DNA from: Zygnema circumcarinatum
Lineage: Eukaryota > Streptophyta > Zygnematophyceae > Zygnematales > Zygnemataceae
Direction: 5' to 3'
Assembly: GCA_037447605.1 (NCBI GenBank)
Contig: CM074819.1
Location: 1,209,260 to 1,250,463, forward strand
DNA length: 41,204 bases
Part shown: positions 10,766 through 19,209 of the stretch, piece after piece
Layout: each line of letters opens with the position of its first letter
Numbering within the stretch: the first letter of the stretch is position 1
Notes under the pieces: generated by a model
Told to the model about the DNA's origin: nothing
What the model saw: only the letters and a program-made list of their open reading frames with translations
Database searches by the model: none
Made by a program: the position numbers and the translations under genes

Positions 10766-13090
10766 CTACCGCCTCTTCTTGCTGCTCCTCGACTGCTTCT
10801 TTGGTTTTGTTGGCGTTGTGACAACAATCACAAACATGATCACTATGAAGGAGCAGGACAAAAGGGGTCCAAACTTTATGAGAAGATCCTGCACCCAAAA
10901 CCCCAAATAGAAGAAAACTAAGTGGAACCCTTCAGAACTGTTTCGTTTTGATTCCGCCAGTCCTTTATTGAATTGTTAATAAACACATACGATGTAGTTA
11001 CAACGCATTCAACAAACTGCGGAATTGCGCGATAGGCAAAGAGGGAGGGAGGGAGGGGGGGAGGGAGGGGGGAGGTAGGCAGGCAGGCTACCTTGATCTG
11101 TAGTACAGGTAAGTCAACCATGTTCAAGTTAACGCGTTCGTTGGTGAGGGAAACAAAGGCAAGCAAACGAATGAAGTCAGCAGTCCGATGTGAAGTGCAC
11201 CTTTATCCGCCTTCCTCTTCACTTCTTAAAGCTTGAAGACGCCAAACTGATTGAGCCTCTCAACTTCTGAACCCTACGAGGCTTGAATGCATACAATTAC
11301 AATCGCTGCTTGAAAAGAGAGGAGGACAATAAAACAGAGAAAAGTGGAGTGAACCTGCGTAGTTAAAGGAAACTTAACTCTTTTATAGAGTAACAACACA
11401 ATAGACACTATCCAAAGAAGAGGGAAAAGAAGGAGAAGGAAGAAGAAGCTACCCAGAGGAAAGGGCTCGCTGCCGGTTTGTCGGAAAGGACATCAAGCTC
11501 CGGAACTGGGGTGGAAATAGCCGTCTGTTCAAACATTCACCAGGAAAACAGGTTCAAAGAATGAAAAAAATGGAAAAACCTACATACAAGACGAGACTTT
11601 CACTGTCGAGCATCGAAACTTGAAATATAAGGATTTCAAGGTACCAAGGTTTTCGAAATTTAAAAAAAACTTAAGAGCGTAATCGTACGCATGAGACAAG
11701 CCATTGTTCAGCCCTAATTCCCTCCATATTTTGTAAATTCGTAGTGGAAAGCAAGTCACCTGCAGCTCCGACTTGGAAGCCACTCGGTACTTCACTATCG
11801 CAGGAGCCGTCACAAACGGGCCCTTCACTTTAGGGCGAAGCAAAAGGGAATGCTGAAGGGGAGGAGCACCTCTGCAGGAAAGAAAGGGAGGGGATTAGAC
11901 AATTAAAGACAGTTAAAATTACATGTAACAGTGCAAGATTGGTGATTACACATCTCCCTCTCCCTCCTTCTCCCACCCTCCCCCCTTCCTGCTCCAAAAG
12001 AGTGTTGTTCTGCAGGACTCAGATACAGCTGAAACTCTCAAAGGATGGAAATAGTCAGGATTTTTTAAAAGCTGCTTATAATCCAACTAAAAGCATACGT
12101 TTTTTTGACAACTCTCAATGGCACAAGAGTTAGAGTAATGATATACATGTATTACAATAATAAAAAAATAGTGAACAAAAAAGCTCACACTTCCAGCTTC
12201 GGCCATGTCGCAGTGGTGTTGCCCTCGATGTCGAAAATGTCCGAAGGCCAATTGTTGTCCGTCAGAGCAACATCGTACGCAGTGCTGCATTTCCCAACCG
12301 TCCAAAAATGTGCTTCAGTCGACTAGGAAATAGATCAACCAGAGAACTAAACAAGGAAGCCACGAGAAATCATGAAGAGATTGGATTGGAAGATCCTTCC
12401 AACCACGCCTTGCAGGCCTTATTGCTGTCAAAAAATCAATTTCATAGCTCCTCTCTCCCTCCCTCTCTCACTTCTCCCACTCTCCCCCCCCTCCCCCCCC
12501 CCCCCCTTCACCACCTGAACCCCAAAAACCCTGAAGACCCCAAAACTCAAACCTCTTCAAGCTCAACGGCAGCCCACCCTAAACCCTAAGCATTTGCGCC
12601 CAAAGCCTAAGCCTTTGCTTCACCCCAGCTGCAACCCCTGACCCGATCCCTGAACCCTCAGAAGCCCCAGACCAAGCATCCCCCTGAACCCTGCGCTCTG
12701 AACCTCCCTGCATTCGGAAATCTGAATTCCGACCCTTTCTTCCCCCCCCCCCCCCCCCCCCCCCCCNNNNNNNNNNCCCCCCCCCCCCCCCCCCCACTCC
12801 CTCAACTGACCCTTCCCATTCCAACCCTAGTACCAACCCCCGCCCTGCGCGCCCCTGAACCATGCGCCTCCCTGTGCACCCCCGCCCTGAACCCTAAGGG
12901 GAACGTACATCGTGCCGGCGTTGTGGACGCGGAAGGAGACGGTGATCTCCTCGCCATTCTTGAACCGCCGCGTGGCAGCGCTCTTCTGCACCACAAGGAA
13001 GGCCTCTTCCGCCGCCGCCGCAACCGGGCGGGGGAGAGCGGCCGCCAGGACGCTCAGGAGGAGGGCGAGGAGGGCTACGCGGGCAGCCAT
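10766..13090 (-). CDS. SSR2: Translocon-associated protein subunit beta (TRAP-beta / SSR2), 5 exons
   Basis: Single-pass ER membrane subunit of the TRAP complex that sits beside the Sec61 channel and assists protein translocation. Minus-strand exons 12909-13090, 12189-12284, 11760-11871, 11453-11524 and 10766-10888 join in phase to 194 residues, the family length. Seen: an N-terminal hydrophobic signal peptide (MAARVALLALLLSVLAAALP), the beta-sandwich lumenal part with TAYDVALTDNNWPSDIFDI, a glycosylation sequon NTT, VKGPFVTAPAIVKYRVASKS, STPVPELDVLSDKP, one transmembrane helix near the end (SFIVIMFVIVV) and a basic cytosolic tail ending KKRR, compatible with a dilysine ER-retention signal. 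The exon 2 donor is taken as GT|GTGAGC because only this keeps the frame and the family alignment. Intron 1 contains an assembly gap in poly-C. A pyrimidine tract on the coding strand lies directly before the ATG. Confidence 0.93.
12478..12505. repeat. C-rich run in TRAP-beta intron 1
   Basis: Near-pure C run (CTCTCCCCCCCTCCCCCCCC) upstream of several CCCTGAACCCT-type telomere-variant motifs (about 12525-12900). Confidence 0.8.
12741..12797. repeat. Poly-C run with 10-N assembly gap (12767-12776)
   Basis: A C homopolymer is interrupted by ten Ns. The gap length is probably nominal. It lies inside TRAP-beta intron 1, so no coding sequence is affected. Confidence 0.95.
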
Positions 13091-13556
13091 GGCGGGAGGG
13101 AGGGAAGGGGGGAGGGAGGCAGGAGGGAGAGGAGGGAGGGGAGGAGAGGGGAGGGCGACACGTGGCGCGCTGGAGCGCAGCAGAGCCGGGGAAGGACGGT
13201 AGGCGAGACGGCAGTTTGGCTTGGTAGGAGCGACGATCTATGTGCTAGTTCCAGTTTACAGGCACAGCAGCCCGTTTCAGTCCAGTTACAGTTCGCAACA
13301 TGCAGCTTCATAATCAGCCATGTTTATATGTGGGGGAGAGAAGGTTCAGAATTTGGTTCATTCCAATTCAATCCCATCAAAGGACACAATAGAAACCGAG
13401 TGTAGCATGCCACCACATTTCTAATGATTGACCAACTTGTTCAACATCAACACATTGTACATATGGAACAAAACAACTCCAAAAGCCTGGAGTCCCCAAC
13501 CCATGCTTTCTCTGCCTCTTCAAATGCCCACTCTGAGCAACAACCCATTGTCCATG
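13091..13556. promoter_or_regulatory. Leader/promoter of TRAP-beta and 3' end of Arb2 gene
   Basis: The 466 bp between two minus-strand genes. 13091-13165 is a G/A tract on plus, i.e. CCCTCCCTCC on the TRAP-beta coding strand immediately before its ATG, like a plant pyrimidine patch. The rest shows no feature beyond the expected Arb2-gene 3' UTR. Confidence 0.5.
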
Positions 13557-16500
13557 TCATGACGAAAGCTCTGCTCCAGCTGCGACCAACTGTCTAAGTA
13601 TGAAGCCACAAACGGACTGAAAGGCAGCCCATGTCGTTTCTTCATGGACACTCGTTCCGGCAGAAACACGGCGACAGTCACAAAATGGAAGGTCGTCCAT
13701 TATGTTGTCCTGGCCAACTTCACTGCTCGCTGGGCCGCTCTTCTCCTCCCCTTCTTCCTTTGTATCATCTGCCTTTGCTTGCAAGGAGGAGCTTTCATTC
13801 CTTTCCTCTACCACATCAGTAGCTGTTGTTTTGCCCTCGTCTCCTCCACCTATTTCCTCCCCTTGGCTCGTCTCTGCCTTCGTGAAATCTCCCGGAGGAC
13901 ATCCAAAGGCTGGAGTCACTATTGTGTCCAGAGGGAGGTCGCTTGTAACCCAATTGATGCACTGCTTGCAGAAGAAGGTCTTTGCTGCCTTTGAGAATGC
14001 CTGCAACCACATACAAGAATTAGGAACCTTGGCTCTCTCCAACTTTTTGAGGTTGGCAGTTCAAACCTTATCCACAAGACAATGAAAGTTCAGCACCGTA
14101 GACACTGAGAGATAAAAGCACAGTAATAGATTGTTAGGTTTACGAAGGTATTCAAGCTCTAGGAAAGGTTGTTCTGTGAAATGAAGTTCAACCCCATGTA
14201 AAGGAAAGAAGATATCGTGCATTTCATCCGCATATCGAAACATTGGTTACAGAGTGCTCCCAAACAGCAGAGGACACACCTCAGTTCCGTAAGGGCCGTG
14301 AACGGAATCCGTAAATGCAACGGCACGGACCTTCTTTAGCACCCCCTCACCTGGAATCATAACAGAACACAAAATTCGATCACTTTTTGCTAAGAGTCCA
14401 CTTCCTACCAGTACCAGTATTCAACAAGTTCAACGTTCAAGCAGTTTGAATATGGTTCAGACATTTCGCTGACTCTCGAGACTCTGGCACTCGTGAAAGT
14501 AATTTCAGAACTCGCGTTTGATAGATGAAGTGCGCAAAATCGCAGAATTGACATTTCCTTAACGCACAACATCACTGCGAACGGGAGTCTCTCTCTGAAA
14601 GTCACTCTGTGTGGAGAAAGAACGTTCCTGCTTGCAAAAGCTTTGCTCTCATGGAGCAAATAACTGGAGCATGCATACCTCTTCTATAGAGCAAGTTACA
14701 AAAGCCGACTCCTCCATACGAATGTGCAACCACAGCCACGTGGCGAGCAGGTAGTGGCTCAATGACTCGGTCCCAGGAGTAGATCACATGTGATATGGCA
14801 TTTTCCTTTTCTTGCAGAGACAAAAGAGCAGGAGCGCATGCTCCATTTTTTAAGATTTATGCATAAGAGTATAAACTGTGCCTCTCGTTCGAGATAACAT
14901 GGCAAGGAGAGTTGCTGACAGCCGGTCAAAACTGCAAAATTGGTTTTGGATGGAAGGGACGAACTGATAGTCTGTTCTGGAAAAGCAAGAGCCTTACATA
15001 AACATATCATCTCTGCCATAACAAAAAGTGGCAGGGGAAGGGAGGAAGGATCTTATCCAAGTTTAGCTCAAGGCTTGCAAAGATTAGCAGAAAAACTCGA
15101 CGAAGATGACAAAAAACTAAAGCTTTTGTGACGATTTTCAGCCGTAGAAATGAAACACTAAATATTGAATAAAGGCAACAACCAAAGCTCACCTCAAAGG
15201 AGCCGGTTCTCGCATTTGGGTTCAAAACCACCACGCCAATACCATGGTGCTCAGCCCAGTCTGCATATCAGCAGCATATGGTCAGAATTGAGGAATTATG
15301 AAGGAACATGAATTCATATTTTGAAGAAGTAGCCGAGTCACAAAAAACATAACAGTCAGAAAGGTGCCTATTCTTTTGTCCCAGCCCTGCAAAGGTACGT
15401 CAAGAAAGACAGAAATGGAGGGAATGACTGCAGGATCAGTGCAGAGAGGGAGAGGAGGGAGGGAGGATGGCAAAAACTCACCAAGAAATGGGAGAACACT
15501 TCCGCTTCGCAGAGAATCCTGTATTGCAAAGCGGAGAAGTTTGATGCAGAATTGAATTCCTGATCATCTTCCGGCAACAAGCCATTTTCAAATTTTAAAG
15601 TTTTTGCAATCCATTCTGAGTGTTGGCTCGTCTCTCAAAGGCAACTCACATTTATGCAAAGTCGTCGTGCCCACTGCCCTGCACTGCCCCTCCCCCCATC
15701 ATGCCAACCTTCCCCTGTGTTATCACCTAAAGGGAGTTCGGGATGCTTAAAGACTCTACTCTTCAAAATCCTCCAAGTGCATGAGATTGCTGCACATGCT
15801 CCTCTAAAAATCTACCATTTTCCTTTTCATTCCCCAAGACAAATAGCCATAGGCACCACGCAAGCCCCTCACATGTGTCGACGTCACTTCGCTATGATGA
15901 TTGAAGTCAAAGCGAGGATATAGGAGCAAAGGGCAACGAACAGAAGGTGGCTTGATAGCTACATCGAGCCTCTCATCTACTACTTTCTCGTCAGTTCGCA
16001 ACGTTTCCAAAGTCCGGTTCCCAGGAACACCCTCTATGCATTAAGCCTATGCGAGTCAACTGTTAAGAAAGTAGGGATATGTGATTGCGCGACAGAGGAA
16101 GAACGAAGGGCGTACTGGAAAGATGTGGATACTCACGCCACTCTCCCACTGCCGCAGAGAAGGACCAAAACTGCGTCAGATTTTTGAGCCAAGGAGGAAA
16201 CAAAAACTGGGACTCGGCGCTGCAACAGATCTGGTTCCTGCATGAGAACACTGCGCAGCAATAAGTACGGGAGACCACTTTCCGTTCCCTTTCCGCACAT
16301 GAGACTCTCTTCCCATAACTTTAGTCTAGTAGCTACACAAGAAGCGCACAGAAATGAACGTTTAATCAGATGGAAACATATAGACTGAAAATGTCAGTCT
16401 GCCAGTGTTACTGTTGGCTATAAACTTGAGACAAGTATCAAGTTTGTCTTGTACAAAAACCCTTGAAGAGGTATAACTTCACTTATCGTGAGCAATGCTC

Positions 16501-17671
16501 AGTGCCTGTTCCTTCTGAATTGCCTTGTCTTGCCTTCTCTACTTCTTGTTGGTCTTGACCGTCCTTGCTCCAGATCATGAGAGTGAAAGCGAAGTGAGTT
16601 CAGTGATAGTTCAGTTATCACAAATGAGGCATGACTTCCCTGTTAAACGAAAATTCTATGTTTCTAGAGTACAGTTCACGCTAAGATGCTTACTCTGCCT
16701 TCTAAGTCGACATCCAAAGGGAGCTCAGTGCGTTTCATATGGTAGTCCTGCGAAAGTGATAATGGCAAAAGTAAATAAAAGGGAGGTTTTCGAGAACGTG
16801 AAGCAATTAGATTGGGTTTGAATGAAGGGAGGCGAAATGTAGTAAGAAATTCTACCTGCGAGAGCATAACCTGCTGTGCCAGATACCAACAAATGTTGTC
16901 TCTCGATGTTGCACATGTTCTATTTGAACTTAGCATTAAGCCATTGCAAGTGAAAAACTAAAATTCGACTGACAATCACTGAACAGTGAACAGACGACAG
17001 TAGGACTAATCTTTTTCATGTTGAAAACAGGAGAGGATGGAGCTGAGCACAATAAAAAACATTGCAAGATATTCAGGAAATGATGTACTTGAAAAAGTGT
17101 TCAATAAAGGGAATAAAGATGCAGTACTGGAATACCTGAACCATCATCTCTTGGATGCGTTCTGCAACGAGGTCAGCCAGCTGCTCGTAATGCCACTGAT
17201 AACAGCATCCAGATAATACGTAAAACGGGTAGAAAGGAAAAACACGGGAAGCTTTTTGTCAGTAGCCCAACTGATAAAGGATACTGATAATCTTTCCTTC
17301 CCCTTTTTCAATACAATACGCAGAAATCGAACTGAAAACAAATTCGGCGCAAAGAAAGCTGACCTGGTCCACAAACTGGAACGGATTTCCTGCAGTCAGA
17401 CAACCTCTCCTAGTACTCGTCAGCCAGAAGGTGCAGGCACGGAACGCCGGCCAGCCCTTAGAGCAAGCAACTCCCTAACAGCTAGCCTCTTCAGGACCCT
17501 GCGCCTTGGCCGCCCCTGACCCCTCGAGCCTCCCTCACCCGTGGCGGTCTGCACCAGGCGAAAGTCGCGCGAGAACTCGTATCCCATTGTCGCCAACGCC
17601 TCGGCAGACAACGTTGGCAGGATCGGCGCTCCTTCGGGCTCGTTGGCTAGCTGAGGAGGAGGGGCGTCCAT
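13557..17671 (-). CDS. Arb2-domain (FAM172/ARB2-like) alpha/beta-hydrolase-fold protein, 10 exons
   Basis: Homolog of fission-yeast Arb2 and animal FAM172A/ARB2A. Those act in small-RNA/heterochromatin and splicing contexts; the plant role is not established. Minus-strand exons 17539-17671, 17364-17389, 17136-17195, 16856-16919, 15650-15678, 15482-15518, 15193-15260, 14679-14805, 14280-14350 and 13557-14000 join in phase to 352 residues. Family landmarks in order: GNPFQFVDQ, WHYEQLADLVAERIQEMM, GQWARRLCIN, DSLRSGSVLPFL, HGIGVVVLNPN, VAVVAHSYGG (nucleophile-elbow serine about 168), VRAVAFTDSVHG (Asp about 196), CINWVTSDLPLD, and CRRVSAGTSVHEETTW (His about 324). A Ser-Asp-His set is thus present, though activity is unproven. 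Residues about 245-310 form an acidic low-complexity insert. Three exons are only 26, 29 and 37 nt. The start of exon 4 (weak ATAG acceptor) and of exon 8 (AAAAG) are the least certain joints, and a missed exon between exons 7 and 8 is possible. Confidence 0.85.
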
Positions 17672-17689
17672 GGCGGGAGGCAGCCAGGG

Positions 17690-17760
17690 AGGCAAGGAGG
17701 AAGGGTGGGAGGGAGGGAGGGAGGGAGAGGGAGAGTGGCAGAGAGCGGGAGGATGGGGAG
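17690..17760. repeat. Purine tract (plus) in the leader of the Arb2 gene
   Basis: GGGAGGGAGGGAGGG-type sequence; on the Arb2 coding strand this is a C/T patch ending about 20 bp before the ATG. Confidence 0.8.
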
Positions 17761-17793
17761 TGAGTCTCTTCACTGTGAGAGGAACTCTCTCTC

Positions 17794-17838
17794 TTCCACT
17801 CGTACGGTCTTTCCTGTGACGGAGCCGTACGAGTGGAA
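17794..17838. repeat. Perfect 14-bp inverted repeat, 17-bp loop
   Basis: TTCCACTCGTACGG (17794-17807) and CCGTACGAGTGGAA (17825-17838) are exact reverse complements, separated by 17 bp. It can form a cruciform or an RNA stem-loop if transcribed. Confidence 0.85.
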
Positions 17839-18060
17839 GTACGGTGGTTGCACCCATTGGTAGGAAAACATAGCCAACCATCGCCAATGGCTGCAAACGC
17901 TCAGATTCAATTCAATGGTTGGCAAACCCAGCCAACCCATGCCAGGCTTGCAACCGTTGGTTGGCAGTGGTTGACAACCATTGCCATTGGTTGCGAACCG
18001 TCGGCCAGTCGACCATTAACTAACAGTGGTTGGCCATTGTTTGCAAATCCAATGCTTTCC
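17838..18060. repeat. Degenerate GTTGGC / CAACC repeat field
   Basis: Many direct and inverted copies of GGTTGGCA, CCAACCAT and GGTTGC-type words, e.g. CAACCATTGCCATTGGTTG, within 220 bp. No clean period and no coding signal. Confidence 0.6.
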
Positions 18061-18261
18061 ACATGTAATTCGCAAACATTAAGGTTGGCATTCACCTCAC
18101 GATGGCGACAACATCAAAACACATTGTGTAGAACCAAATGAAACGGTCGCAAACGACCTATGCAAGAAAGCTTCTAGGCCCAACAACACGACTCTAGAAG
18201 CAACAGCGAAGGCCGGCAACGGGGCCCACATCTCGCTGACGGAGTGCTAGGAGGCTGCCGG

Positions 18262-18425
18262 TAGGGTTTCGGGTTTACGTTTCAGGGTTTAGGGTGCAGG
18301 CTTCATGCTTAGGGATTAGGAGTTTTGCTTTAAGATTTTCAGTTTTGAGCTTTTGGTTTAGGATTTAGGGCGTAGTATTTAATATTGCAGGGTTTAAGCA
18401 TAGCCTAGGATTCAGGGTTTAACAA
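18262..18425 (+). repeat. Degenerate telomere-like sequence
   Basis: Repeated TAGGGTTT, CAGGGTTTAGGG, TTTAGGATTTAGGG and TTCAGGGTTT words on the plus strand, about 160 bp. Confidence 0.6.
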
Positions 18426-18611
18426 CATGTGGCGAAGCATGATGGCGAACTTGAGGATAGGAAGGTATGAGCATTCCCAACTTCCCAAGCCTGGAGGGAC
18501 GCACGCAAGCTCTAGGCATTTACCAAACGCAAGTGCGGTTCTAGGGCCGTACTATGGCGCCGGGAGCAGCCTTAAGTCCATAGCTTTCGTCTTTCGAACT
18601 CTGGTAGCGGT

Positions 18612-18750
18612 TGGTTCCTCCTCGAGGTTCCCCATGTTGTTGTTGGTGTTGTTGTGCATCCCATGTCATGCCATCCGGCTGGTTCCTCCTCGTGGATCCC
18701 CATGTTGGTGTTGTTGTTGGTGTTGTTGTGCATGCCCATGTCATGCCATC
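18612..18750 (+). repeat. Tandem duplication, two copies of about 70 bp
   Basis: Copy 1 (18612-18679) and copy 2 (18680-18750) share TGGTTCCTCCTCG, CCCCATGTTG, a GTTGTTGTTGGTGTTGTTG-type run and CATGTCATGCCATC. Copy 2 is followed by GCCATC triplet-like repeats. Confidence 0.8.
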
Positions 18751-18897
18751 GCCATCGCCATCGCAAATCGACCAATGCGGCCATGCCCCTTCCACCTTTC
18801 CAACGCGGACAGTTGGCGGCGTTCCCGCCGTGCGATCTTCGGCCAGCGCCAATCCCGACCGTCCGTGCGGGTTCGCGGGTCCACGGCGAGCCGCGGC

Positions 18898-19070
18898 CAC
18901 GTGGCGGAGCGGCCGGCCAGGGTGGTCGCACACTTGGCCGCCGCACAGTCGGCGTCCCAACGGGCACCCAATGACTTGGCGCCACGTGACACACGACCCA
19001 CAACGGACGGCCGCGATCTTCCCGATAGGAACGTGATCTCCTCGGGGTCCACATCAGCAAGCCGCACGTG
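18898..19070. promoter_or_regulatory. Three G-boxes (CACGTG) upstream of the DUF1818 gene
   Basis: CACGTG at 18898-18903, 18983-18988 and 19065-19070, i.e. 312, 227 and 145 bp before the ATG at 19210. G-boxes are classic bZIP/bHLH sites in light-regulated plant promoters. A plastid-type protein downstream fits, but regulation is inferred. Confidence 0.5.
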
Positions 19071-19138
19071 CGAGGATCGTCTCTGGGGAGCCTGGAAGGG
19101 AGAGGGAGGGAGGGATTGAGGGGCCTGCTGTAAGAGGT

Positions 19139-19193
19139 GGGACGAGGAGAGGGGAGGAGAGGAGAGGAGAGGAGAGGAGAGGAGGGGAGGGGA
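19139..19193 (+). repeat. GGAGA purine repeat before DUF1818 start
   Basis: About 55 bp of GAGGAGAGGGGAGGAGAGGA-type repeat directly upstream of the start codon region. Confidence 0.85.
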
Positions 19194-19209
19194 TATGGAG
19201 GGAGGCGCC

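Larger units (their letters stand above)
17672..19209. promoter_or_regulatory. Divergent region between Arb2 (minus) and DUF1818 (plus) genes
   Basis: No coding exon recognised. In order: pyrimidine patch on the Arb2 coding strand (17690-17760), a perfect 14-bp inverted repeat (17794-17838), a GTTGGC/CAACC repeat field (17838-18060), degenerate TTTAGGG/TTCAGGG sequence (18262-18425), a 70-bp tandem duplication (18612-18750), three G-boxes (18898-19070) and a GGAGA repeat (19139-19193) just before the DUF1818 start. Confidence 0.6.

Noticed and set aside
10766-10888. Suspected frameshift in the last TRAP-beta exon
   Set aside because: Recounting the T-run (four Ts on the minus strand around 10860-10863) gives a continuous frame to the KKRR end.
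15804-16278. Minus-strand open frames inside the Arb2 gene
   Set aside because: They lie between exons 4 and 5; joining exon 4 directly to 15650-15678 gives the conserved LAGQWARRLCIN, so these frames are intronic.
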